From NCBI GenBank assembly GCA_028289805.1, contig JANQNI010000286.1, positions 1 to 5,088 of the forward strand: 5,088 bases of DNA, written 5' to 3'. Positions 1 through 5,088 of this stretch are shown here, in pieces; within the stretch, counting starts at the first letter, position 1; each line of letters opens with the position of its first letter. The position numbers and the translations under genes were made by a program. This stretch comes from Thermoplasmatota archaeon. Lineage in GTDB: Archaea > Thermoplasmatota > E2 > JACPAO01 > JAHFTW01. The notes beneath the pieces were generated by a model, which saw only the letters and a program-made list of their open reading frames with translations, searched no databases and was not told the DNA's origin.

Positions 1-595
1 CGGCGTCCAGTTGCGCCGGCGTGAGGGGGTTGTGGTAGGTCGTGCTGGGGTCGCTGGCGATGCTCTGCAGTTCGGCGGCGTCGATGCCGGTGCCGTAGCC
101 GATGGCGTAGACCAGGATCCCGTCGGCCTTGGCCTCATCGGCCTCGGTGGCGGCGTCGGGGCCGGAGTTGGTGTTGCCGTCGGTGAGGACGATCATGACG
201 TGGTGGGCGCCGGCGCGCGCGTTGGCTGTGAACGCTGCGTGGCCCACGTCGATGCCGAGGCCGGTGCCGGTGCCGCCGCGGGGGGCCAGGGCCTGGACGG
301 CGGCGTTGGTAGCGGCGTGGTCGTCGTCGAGCGACTTCTCCAGGATCGCCTCGTGGTCGTAGGAGACGAGCGCCGAGTGGTCGGCGCTGCGCATCTTGTT
401 CAGCATGGTCGAGGTCGAGCTTTGGACGGCCGTCAGGCCGCCGCCGGCCATGCTGCCGGACCGGTCGAGGACCAGCACGACGTCGGCGGGCGGGGTGGCC
501 TCACACTCGGGGTAGGCGACGGGCGTGGCGGCCGTCGGAGGGACCGCGAGGGTGGCGGCAGATAGGATCGCGAGGCAGGCGAGGAGGGCGCGCAT
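1..595 (-). CDS. Secreted von Willebrand factor A (vWA) domain protein, 3' end outside window
   Basis: The first 198 residues of a longer protein are visible; the reading frame is still open at base 1. Residues 1-23 form a signal peptide (hydrophobic LLACLAILSAATLAV, likely cut after TAA), so the protein is exported. From about residue 38 a vWA fold follows: strand VVLVLD, the MIDAS motif DRSGS (D44, S46, S48), the threonine loop GGTGTG (T109/T111) and the third metal ligand in VLTDG (D139), then VYAIGYG. All metal ligands are present, so divalent-metal-dependent binding of a protein partner at the cell surface is expected from the family. The ligand cannot be told. The ATG at 595 is the only good start: it directly precedes the signal peptide. 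No strong SD precedes it; a weak A/T box (CATAAC, 632-627) lies about 34 bases upstream. It lies 229 bases downstream of the lipoprotein gene on the same strand, and co-transcription is possible but unproven. What follows the vWA domain is unknown. Confidence 0.93.
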   Translation of the reverse strand, partial: MRALLACLAILSAATLAVPPTAATPVAYPECEATPPADVVLVLDRSGSMAGGGLTAVQSSTSTMLNKMRSADHSALVSYDHEAILEKSLDDDHAATNAAVQALAPRGGTGTGLGIDVGHAAFTANARAGAHHVMIVLTDGNTNSGPDAATEADEAKADGILVYAIGYGTGIDAAELQSIASDPSTTYHNPLTPAQLDA

Positions 596-824
596 CGGCC
601 CCGAGGCATCGCATGGCCGCTAGGAGGTTATGCGTCGCTTGGTTCCCCGCCCTCCGGCGTGGGTGCGGCGCCGTGCGGGACGTCCTGCAGAAGGGCTTCG
701 AGGGTGCGGGTCCTTCGCAGGACGACGCCTTGGTCAGGCACGCGCCGTCCTCGGCGGACCCACGCCTTCGCCGCGCTCCCCGGGGGTCCGTGCGAAACTG
801 GAGCGTGCCGGCCCTTCCCTTCGT
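596..824. other. Intergenic region between lipoprotein and vWA genes
   Basis: 229 bases, GC-rich, with no recognisable gene, tRNA or T-rich archaeal terminator on the minus strand. It contains a short perfect hairpin (710-723). A 37-codon minus-strand frame (741-628) has fairly G/C-rich third positions, but no homology is evident to me. Confidence 0.6.
710..723 (-). repeat. Short hairpin with GNRA-type tetraloop
   Basis: On the minus strand the sequence reads GTCCT-GCGA-AGGAC: a perfect 5-bp stem closed by a four-base GCGA loop, a stable RNA tetraloop class. It lies about 100 bases past the stop of the lipoprotein gene, so it would be in that gene's 3' untranslated RNA or in the leader of a vWA transcript. 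No T-run follows, so it is not a classical terminator. A stem this short can arise by chance in GC-rich DNA. Confidence 0.35.
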
Positions 825-1709
825 TCACGGCTGGTAGGCCCCGTCCTCGATGAACATCCACCCTTCCTCCGGCTCGGGGATGTTGTAGAAGAACGTCGCG
901 TACACGGTGAACGACTGGTCGAGGGCGACGCCGGTGGAGAGGGCGGGCCCGTCGGCACTGACGTCGACGGCCAGCACGCCACTTCCGGGGAGGTCGCGGC
1001 CCTCGATGAACGTGGTGTTGGCGCGGGCGACGGCGGGGCTGGTGCGGGTGCCCTCGTCGAAGCGGCTGGGGAACCCGTCAATGTTGTTCTCGCCAGCAAC
1101 GGGACAGTCGTCGTCAGCACAGACAGCACCAATAACATATAGGTTATCACCTGATGGTTGCGTACTCTCCCAAATTACTTCAATCTGGATGGCATTAGGG
1201 ATGCCATCGAACTCGAATTGTAGAACATTCTGCTCTTCTTCGGTGGCGCAAGAACCATAGAGGCGCGGCGTCCCGTAACTGCATTGGATGAATCCCTCCG
1301 CGCTCTGCGTGTCCGCGCGGGGGAGCGTGCCGGGCACCTGCTCGATCTGGATTTTCAGGGCCGGGGGCGCGATGACGTCGGCGACCACCTCGACGCTCTG
1401 TTGGACGGCGGTCCAACCGGGCTTGCTGGCCTCGAGGAAGTAGGTTCTGGGGTCCACGTCGACGAACAGGAACGCGCCGTCCGCGTCGGTGCGGGTGGTG
1501 AGGTCGGTGTTCTGGACGGTGACGGTGACGTCGGGGACGGGCGTGATGGAGGGGTCGATGACGACGCCACGGATGACGCCCTTGCCTCGTTCCACGTTCT
1601 CGGCGGTGGGTACCTCGGGGTCCGTGGGCTCTACGGGGGCATCGTCGGTGCAGCCGGCGAGGCCGACGGCGACGAGGGTGGCGGCGAGCAGGAGCGTACG
1701 GAGTCCCAT
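825..1709 (-). CDS. Lipoprotein with carboxypeptidase-regulatory-like domain
   Basis: 294 residues. The N-terminus is a lipoprotein signal: MGLR, a hydrophobic core and the lipobox GLAGC with the lipidated Cys at position 20, followed by an acidic, Pro-rich linker (21-43) typical of surface-anchored proteins. Residues about 44-125 form a carboxypeptidase-regulatory-like beta-sandwich (GVIRGVVIDP, PVPDVTVTV, TDADGAFLF, YFLEASKPGW). The rest (about 130-294) looks beta-rich and matches no family I recognise; it has four cysteines (143, 154, 197, 202) that could form two disulfides. Outside the cell it probably binds or scaffolds something; no catalytic motif is seen. The ATG at 1709 is chosen because it opens the signal peptide; no SD is at the right distance, so the transcript may be leaderless or the start weakly translated. 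Oddity: residues 151-210 use mostly A/T-ending codons (34 of 60 by hand count), whereas the flanks almost never do. It ends AYQP-TGA. Confidence 0.92.
   Translation of the reverse strand: MGLRTLLLAATLVAVGLAGCTDDAPVEPTDPEVPTAENVERGKGVIRGVVIDPSITPVPDVTVTVQNTDLTTRTDADGAFLFVDVDPRTYFLEASKPGWTAVQQSVEVVADVIAPPALKIQIEQVPGTLPRADTQSAEGFIQCSYGTPRLYGSCATEEEQNVLQFEFDGIPNAIQIEVIWESTQPSGDNLYVIGAVCADDDCPVAGENNIDGFPSRFDEGTRTSPAVARANTTFIEGRDLPGSGVLAVDVSADGPALSTGVALDQSFTVYATFFYNIPEPEEGWMFIEDGAYQP
1080..1259 (-). other. Low-GC mosaic segment inside the lipoprotein gene
   Basis: Codons 151-210 of the lipoprotein gene. By hand count 34 of 60 codons end in A or T (for example TAT, GTT, ATT, GGT, CTA), while codons on either side nearly all end in G or C. 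The reading frame is intact throughout. The segment encodes three of the protein's four C-terminal-domain cysteines (154, 197, 202). This fits gene conversion or recombination with a lower-GC homologue, though local selection on the RNA is an alternative. Confidence 0.7.
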
Positions 1710-2057
1710 GGAGTTTCTTGCTGCGTTCTTCCTTCATGAACCCTGCGTGCATGAACGCGAAACGTCGGGTGGGCGAAGCCGGTAGTCCAGGGGCAGACTA
1801 GTCCTTGCACGGGGCGGCGTATGGGCATCGTGTGGAGTAATTCCTCCCGCACGAAGCAGGAATGCTGCTACCAATCGGGCAGTGCATCCCTGATTCGTGC
1901 CGTGACGCCAAGGGGCCTCATCGTCAACTGACGTGGCTGCATTGGGGGCGCCTCTTCAGGAATCGCATCCGCCTGGATGGGAGGTGGCTCAGAGCAGGTC
2001 GTTGAGCGGGAAATAGGGTGGAAGGGGAAGGCCAATGACTTCAATTTGATTGCCTTT
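1710..2057. other. Intergenic region without a convincing gene
   Basis: About 350 bases between the small secreted protein gene and the lipoprotein gene, lower in GC than the neighbouring genes. Open frames on both strands lack coding-like codon use, a usable SD or a recognisable product. I find no tRNA, no T-run terminator and no long repeat. The end near 1710-1756 should carry the lipoprotein promoter; a short direct repeat is there, but no clear TATA box. Confidence 0.6.
1735..1756. repeat. Direct repeat CATGAAC x2, upstream of lipoprotein gene
   Basis: CATGAAC occurs at 1735-1741 and again at 1750-1756, 15 bases apart start to start. The first copy sits within an 8-base palindrome TTCATGAA (1733-1740) centred about 27 bases before the lipoprotein ATG, where an archaeal TATA box would be expected. 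It could be a regulator site or a poor TATA substitute. With only 7 bases per copy, chance is a serious alternative. Confidence 0.25.
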
Positions 2058-2396
2058 TTAGAGGCATTGATAAACAATTGCTGCGCTTTGATCTGCAATG
2101 AGGATGCATTCAGTATCTGTCCAGGCAAGGATGAATGCGTTGCGCCCTCCGGACATTGCCGCCGAGAGTCCGATGCCGTATCCGCTGCTCCAGTCGGAAG
2201 ATACGGCCGCACTGGCGCCCTCTCCAGCGCCGGCCACCCGGAATCCGACTGCCGCGTAGTTCTCACTGCTCAGGTCGGAACAAACCTGTGCTGTTACGCT
2301 ACCGGATGGGCCGTCGCATCGCCATGCAGCTTGAGATGTGGGGGCGATAATCACGCTCACAAACAAGAGGGTCAGAGCTATCGAGGTCCTGTTCAT
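2058..2396 (-). CDS. Small secreted four-cysteine protein, family unknown
   Basis: 112 residues, not recognised. Residues 1-23 are a clear signal peptide (MNRTS, hydrophobic core IALTLLFVSVIIAP, likely cleavage SQA|AW). The mature part of about 89 residues has four cysteines (27, 39, 97, 111), suggesting two disulfides outside the cell. Its middle is rich in Gly, Ala and Ser (FRVAGAGEG to GYGIGLSAAMSGG), and alternating hydrophobic stretches near the end (AFILAW, ECILIA, AAIVYQCL) suggest a compact beta fold. The start at 2396 is preferred over an in-frame ATG 27 bases upstream because an AGGA ribosome-binding site lies 7 bases before it and the signal peptide begins there. Codon use is less G/C-biased than in the neighbours (about 40% of codons end in A/T by hand count), suggesting transfer or a fast-evolving gene. 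It is transcribed away from the histidine kinase, from a shared AT-rich region. The longer frames overlapping it are less convincing. Confidence 0.72.
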   Translation of the reverse strand: MNRTSIALTLLFVSVIIAPTSQAAWRCDGPSGSVTAQVCSDLSSENYAAVGFRVAGAGEGASAAVSSDWSSGYGIGLSAAMSGGRNAFILAWTDTECILIADQSAAIVYQCL

Positions 2397-2403
2397 AGAT
2401 ATT

Positions 2404-2407
2404 TCCT
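2404..2407 (-). promoter_or_regulatory. Ribosome-binding site of small secreted protein
   Basis: AGGA on the minus strand (within AGGAAAT), 7 bases before the ATG at 2396. It decides that start against the upstream in-frame ATG at 2423, which would put nine polar residues before the signal peptide. Confidence 0.6.
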
Positions 2408-2420
2408 GCGGATGTCCGCA
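2407..2420. promoter_or_regulatory. 14-base palindrome, candidate operator
   Basis: TGCGGA-TG-TCCGCA: 6-base arms around a 2-base centre. It lies just upstream of (and touches by one base) the ribosome-binding site of the small secreted gene, and downstream of the A/T boxes of the divergent region. A dimeric regulator bound here could block transcription of the small gene. As RNA the two-base loop is too tight for a full hairpin, so a DNA-level role is more likely. Confidence 0.4.
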
Positions 2421-2424
2421 CATG

Positions 2425-2450
2425 CCCCATATTAGAATGATATTAAAACA
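2425..2450. promoter_or_regulatory. AT-rich divergent promoter region
   Basis: The most AT-rich stretch of the window. ATATTAAAA (2440-2448) reads TTTTAATAT on the minus strand and resembles an archaeal TATA box. On the minus strand it would start RNA near 2418-2415, leaving a leader of about 20 bases that contains the AGGA site. In the plus direction it, or a neighbouring AT-rich box, could serve the kinase gene with a leader of roughly 100 bases. Initiation points are inferred from spacing only. Confidence 0.45.
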
Positions 2451-2567
2451 TTGCTAAACCATTTTGTTGGATTTTCTGGGTCGGCCTCTGCGGAAATAGG
2501 CTCTGGGCAGGTGGGGCACTCGTCCGTGGGCGAGCCCATTAAATTCTCTCTCGAGCAAGCGTTTGCG

Positions 2568-3656
2568 ATGGCGGATGCCTGGGAGGGCCTTCGGCTTGTC
2601 ATCCTCTACGTGGGGTGGCCGGGGCTCGTGCTCGTCAGCTTGTTCACCCTGTGGCGGGCGTCCCGGTTCTACCAGGAGTTGCGCCACACGGCGCCGGGCA
2701 TCCTGGTCCTGTTGACGGTCATCGGCTGGGTGCTGACCCTGGCGGGCGTGGCGCTGGTGTCGACGTTCTACCTCAACGCGGACCCGGAGAACGCGGGGCC
2801 GGTGGTGCTGCCCGTGTTCGTGTTGTGGGCCGGCAGCCTGGTCACGAGCGTCTGGGTGATGCAGCGGTGGGGAACGGAGGCGGTCAAGCTGGACGCCTAC
2901 TACGGCGAGTTGGAGGAGATCGACCGCATGAAGTCGGGCTTCATCAACCACGTCGCGCACGAACTGAACACCCCGATGACGCCCATCCGCATCCAGTTGG
3001 ACCTGCTGGAGCGGGAGTCCTACGGTCCCCTCGTGGACCGGCAGAAGGCGGCGGTGGAGCGGGTGCAGCGCAACCTGACGCGCCTCGGGACGCTGGTGGA
3101 CCAGGTGCTGCTGGCGGCGTTCATCCAGTCGGGGCGGTTGGACCTCAACCGTGAGCCCGTCGACCTGCACGACCTGGTCGAGGACGCGGTGGCGGGCGCG
3201 CGGGGCATGGTGCCGGAGGCGCCCCCCGTGGACGTGGCATCCAACCGGGCCGTGGCGCACGCCGACCAGAACCACCTGGGCTACGCCGTGCAGCAGTTGG
3301 TTCACTACGCCCTGCGCCAGCACGAGGGGTTCGACCCCGTGGAGGTGCGGCTGGAGGACGACGGTGGCCGCTCGGCCCGGTTGACGGTGCGCTTCATGGG
3401 CGGCGTCGAGGGCGACCGCGTCTACCGGCTCTTCACGGACCCGCTGTTCCTGCCCAGCGACAGCACGGAGGGGCTGGGGCTGGAGTTGTTCATCGCCCAC
3501 GGCATCGTGGGGCTGCACGGGGGGCGGCTGCACATCCGGCCGGAGGGCCCGCAGACGACCTTCGACGCGCTGCTGCCCCTGGACCGGACGCCGGTGGGGA
3601 TGCCGGCCCTGGCGCGCGACCCCCGCGGGGCGGCGCGCACGGCGCAGGGGGGTTGA
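2568..3656 (+). CDS. Membrane histidine kinase with degenerate ATP-binding domain
   Basis: 362 residues from the ATG at 2568. Three membrane helices (about 9-29, 44-69, 79-98) with only a short outer loop (about 70-78), so there is no sizeable extracellular sensor. A connecting stretch (VKLDAYYGELEEIDRMKSGF) leads to the dimerisation/phospho-acceptor domain with H-box HVAHELNTPMTPIR, His131 being the expected phosphorylated residue. The ATPase-like domain (about 225-338) is degraded: in the N-box the usual NLLxNA reads QLVHYA, and the DxGxG motif reads RFMGGV. The second glycine motif (EGLGLELFIAHGIVGLHGG) and the end (TTFDALLPL) remain. It may therefore bind ATP poorly and act as a pseudokinase, phosphatase or docking partner. 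No response-regulator gene is in view. The start is uncertain: the frame stays open back to a TTG at 2451, with GTGs at 2511 and 2526, but codon bias becomes coding-like around 2568. The tail after about 345 is a Pro/Arg/Ala-rich extension. Confidence 0.88.
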   Translation: MADAWEGLRLVILYVGWPGLVLVSLFTLWRASRFYQELRHTAPGILVLLTVIGWVLTLAGVALVSTFYLNADPENAGPVVLPVFVLWAGSLVTSVWVMQRWGTEAVKLDAYYGELEEIDRMKSGFINHVAHELNTPMTPIRIQLDLLERESYGPLVDRQKAAVERVQRNLTRLGTLVDQVLLAAFIQSGRLDLNREPVDLHDLVEDAVAGARGMVPEAPPVDVASNRAVAHADQNHLGYAVQQLVHYALRQHEGFDPVEVRLEDDGGRSARLTVRFMGGVEGDRVYRLFTDPLFLPSDSTEGLGLELFIAHGIVGLHGGRLHIRPEGPQTTFDALLPLDRTPVGMPALARDPRGAARTAQGG

Positions 3657-3657
3657 A

Positions 3658-3687
3658 GGCCCCCTCCAACCCCTGGTGGTGAGGGCC
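3658..3687. repeat. Imperfect inverted repeat next to regulator promoter
   Basis: GGCCCCCTC (3658-3666) pairs with GAGGGCC (3681-3687), the left arm carrying two extra C. It lies between the kinase stop and the A/T box of the winged-helix gene. It might be an operator for that regulator or a hairpin at the 3' end of kinase RNA; there is no T-run after it. Confidence 0.3.
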
Positions 3688-3693
3688 ATATCC
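3686..3693 (+). promoter_or_regulatory. TATA-like box for leaderless regulator transcript
   Basis: CCATATCC, the only A/T island in an otherwise very GC-rich 59-base gap, centred about 27 bases before the ATG at 3716. That is the spacing expected of an archaeal TATA box when transcription starts at or next to the start codon. No SD precedes the ATG, in agreement. Confidence 0.5.
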
Positions 3694-3715
3694 TCGGGCC
3701 GCCCATCCCGTCCCC

Positions 3716-3949
3716 ATGTCCTGCGAACAGGTGCAGCAGCATCTCCCGTCCGTGCCCGACTCCGTCCGCACCGTCGTGGACGCCCTCTGCGGCCGTCGCC
3801 TGACGATGAAGGACCTCCAGGACGAGAGTGGCCTCGCGCGGCGCACCGTCTACGGTGCCCTGCGGCGGCTGCGGGAGATGGGCTACGTCGAGGCCCGCCC
3901 GAACCTGCAAGACACCCGCCAGACGTGGTTCAGTCTGCGCGAGACCTGA
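3716..3949 (+). CDS. Small winged-helix transcriptional regulator
   Basis: 77 residues, one DNA-binding domain and nothing else. After an N-terminal helix (VPDSVRTVVDALCG) comes a helix-turn-helix: helix MKDLQDESG, turn LARR, recognition helix TVYGALRRLREMG (about 44-56), followed by the wing YVEARPNLQDTRQTWFSLRE. This is the pattern of MarR/TrmB-like winged helices, in which the module senses nothing itself. It probably acts as a dimer in the cytoplasm; its targets are unknown. The DUF3179 gene starts 18 bases after its stop, so the two very probably share an RNA, and the regulator may control its own operon through the inverted repeat just upstream. The ATG at 3716 is preferred because of the TATA-like box at the right distance and the lack of any SD. 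The domain is complete; related proteins often have extra helices that are missing here. Confidence 0.88.
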   Translation: MSCEQVQQHLPSVPDSVRTVVDALCGRRLTMKDLQDESGLARRTVYGALRRLREMGYVEARPNLQDTRQTWFSLRET

Positions 3950-3958
3950 GGGCCCCCC

Positions 3959-3962
3959 GGAG
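3959..3962 (+). promoter_or_regulatory. Ribosome-binding site of DUF3179 gene
   Basis: GGAG, 5 bases before the ATG at 3968, in the 18-base gap after the regulator's stop. Internal genes of archaeal operons often have an SD while the first gene is leaderless, and that is the pattern here. It also favours the ATG over the in-frame GTG at 3962, which it overlaps. Confidence 0.5.
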
Positions 3963-3967
3963 TGCCC

Positions 3968-5088
3968 ATGCGCCGTCTCGCCGTCGTCGCCACCCTCGCC
4001 GTCCTCGTGGCGGTGGCCTTCGTCCCCGTCGCCCACGCCGACCACGTCCACCAAGCTCAGGTGCGCTGGGCCTGCGGCGGCGGCAACCACCCCCTCCACT
4101 GCGGCATCTCCCCCATCGGCGGCGGTGCGGGCGTGGGCGCCTCGTCGCGCAGTTCCGACGGCGAGGTGGTGCACGCCGAGCCGGAGTTCGCGCCCCACGA
4201 CCCCGGTGGGGACTGGATCGCCGGCGACGAGCGCGTCCTGGGCGTCGTCGTGGCCGGCGAGGCCCGCGCCTACCCCGTGCGGCTGCTGGACCGGCACGAA
4301 ATCGTCAACGACGAGGCCGGCGGCGTACACTTCAGCGTCACCTACTGCCCCCTGTGCGGCAGCGGCATCACCTTCCGCACCGACGATCCCGCCGTCCCGG
4401 GGGGCTTCCGCACGTTCAGCGCCAGCGGCTACCTGTTCCAGAACGACCTCGTCATGTGGGATCCGCAGACGGACACCCTGTGGAACCAGATCCTCGGCGA
4501 GGCCATCGGCAGCCTGGATTCCGACGGCCGCCGCACCACGAGCCACGTCGGCGTGACGCAGGAATTGGAGCGCGTCCCGACCATCGTCGCCACCTGGGAC
4601 GGTTGGCGCGCCGACCACCCCGACTCGCTGCTGCTGCAACCGTTCCACGCGCCCTCCAGCTACCGCGTCTTCTACGGCGAGGGCAGCGACTACCAGCGCA
4701 ACAGCGACATCGGCGTCAGCGGCGAGCGCGTCGCCTCCGTGCGCGGCGTCCACCCCAAGGAGCAGGTGCTCGGCGTGGACCGGCCCGACGATGCGGGCGG
4801 GGGCTCCGTCGCCTTCCCGTGGCGGCAGGTCGCGGTCCAGCCCGGCGGCGTCGCCGTGCACGAGCTGGACGAGCGGCAGGTGGTCGCCTTCGCCCGCCCC
4901 GACGGCACCGCGCGGGCGTGGGACGCCGGCGACCGCGTCTTCACCTTCGACGGCGCCCTCTGGTGGGACCAGGACGGGGCGCAGTGGGACCTTGCCACCG
5001 GAACCAGCGCCGCCGGCGACGCCCTGGCGCCCCTCGACGGCACCATCCTGTTCTGGTTCGCCTGGGAGGAGCACCACCCCGACACGCA
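3968..5088 (+). CDS. Secreted DUF3179 domain protein, 3' end just outside window
   Basis: 373 residues are visible and the frame is open at the window edge. Residues 1-24 are a signal peptide (MRRLAVVATLAVLVAVAFVPVAHA), so it is exported. The body fits the DUF3179 family: ARAYPVRLLDRHEIVND, the hallmark TYCPLCGSGITFR (Cys127 and Cys130), SGYLFQNDLVMWDPQTDTLWNQ, and LFWFAWEEHHPDT, which in this family lies near the C-terminus, so only a few residues are probably missing. The family has no established reaction; the paired cysteines could bind a metal or form a disulfide. An additional Cys pair (36 and 45) sits in a Gly/His-rich stretch right after the signal peptide (CGGGNHPLHCG). It is the second gene of an operon with the winged-helix regulator. 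Length and codon use are ordinary for its surroundings. The family call is firm; the function is open. Confidence 0.92.
   Translation, partial: MRRLAVVATLAVLVAVAFVPVAHADHVHQAQVRWACGGGNHPLHCGISPIGGGAGVGASSRSSDGEVVHAEPEFAPHDPGGDWIAGDERVLGVVVAGEARAYPVRLLDRHEIVNDEAGGVHFSVTYCPLCGSGITFRTDDPAVPGGFRTFSASGYLFQNDLVMWDPQTDTLWNQILGEAIGSLDSDGRRTTSHVGVTQELERVPTIVATWDGWRADHPDSLLLQPFHAPSSYRVFYGEGSDYQRNSDIGVSGERVASVRGVHPKEQVLGVDRPDDAGGGSVAFPWRQVAVQPGGVAVHELDERQVVAFARPDGTARAWDAGDRVFTFDGALWWDQDGAQWDLATGTSAAGDALAPLDGTILFWFAWEEHHPDT

Noticed and set aside
11..565. 184-codon open frame on the plus strand
   Set aside because: Opposite the vWA gene, which has a signal peptide and all MIDAS residues; this frame gives Gly/Val repeats only.
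628..741. 37-codon minus-strand frame starting at GTG, with GAGG a few bases upstream
   Set aside because: Third positions are fairly GC-rich, but the product matches nothing known to me and the frame is too short to judge; it could be a remnant or chance.
1631..1852. 73-codon minus-strand frame preceded by GGGAGG
   Set aside because: Most of it overlaps the lipoprotein start in another frame, and it breaks off inside that gene with Ser/Pro-rich low-complexity sequence.
2051..2066. TGCCT...AGGCA inverted repeat over the stop of the small secreted gene, considered as a terminator
   Set aside because: Only 5 bp of stem, overlapping the stop codon, and no T-run on the transcribed strand.
1868..2266. 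132-codon frame on the minus strand
   Set aside because: Overlaps the small secreted gene in another frame, with no coding-like codon bias, SD or recognisable domain.
1977..2435. 152-codon Cys-containing frame on the plus strand
   Set aside because: Overlaps the small secreted gene, which has a better start, SD and signal peptide. This frame lacks an export signal, and its cysteines look incidental.
2454..3689. 411-codon open frame on the minus strand
   Set aside because: Antisense to the histidine kinase; the product is rich in Arg, His, Gln and Pro with no domain.
3422..5077. 551-codon open frame on the minus strand
   Set aside because: Antisense to the DUF3179 protein, the winged-helix regulator and the kinase end, all of which have clear domains. 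The translation is low-complexity (Gly/Ala/Val/Asp-rich), as expected for the shadow of a GC-rich gene.

Overview
The window is GC-rich, with strongly G/C-biased third codon positions in most genes. It looks archaeal. Two genes combine an archaeal-type promoter with the expected spacing: an A/T box centred about 27 bases before the ATG of the small regulator suggests a leaderless transcript. The next gene of the same operon has its own Shine-Dalgarno (SD) sequence. The mix of secreted and lipid-anchored surface proteins (a von Willebrand factor A protein, a carboxypeptidase-regulatory-like lipoprotein and a DUF3179 protein) together with a HELNTP-type histidine kinase would fit a high-GC Thermoplasmatota-like archaeon. 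That lineage call is an inference from style, not proof; no rRNA or other phylogenetic marker is present.

Left part (1-1709), minus strand: a secreted vWA-domain protein with an intact metal-binding (MIDAS) motif, whose 3' end lies outside the window, and upstream of it a 294-residue lipoprotein with one carboxypeptidase-regulatory-like beta-sandwich. About 180 bases in the middle of the lipoprotein gene have quite different codon use from the rest, as if a segment had been exchanged with a lower-GC relative.

Middle part (1710-2567): a more AT-rich stretch. It begins with about 350 bases with no convincing gene, followed by a small secreted four-cysteine protein on the minus strand that I cannot assign to a family. 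Next comes an AT-rich divergent promoter region that holds a 14-base palindrome.

Right part (2568-5088), plus strand: a membrane histidine kinase with a good phospho-acceptor box but a degraded ATP-binding domain; a 77-residue winged-helix regulator with its own promoter; and, 18 bases further on, a secreted DUF3179 protein truncated by the window edge. The regulator and the DUF3179 gene look like one operon, and the kinase may be functionally tied to it. I see no rRNA, tRNA, CRISPR array or insertion sequence. The most unusual points are the mosaic lipoprotein gene, the degenerate kinase and the orphan small secreted protein behind its palindrome. None is by itself proof of a new system.
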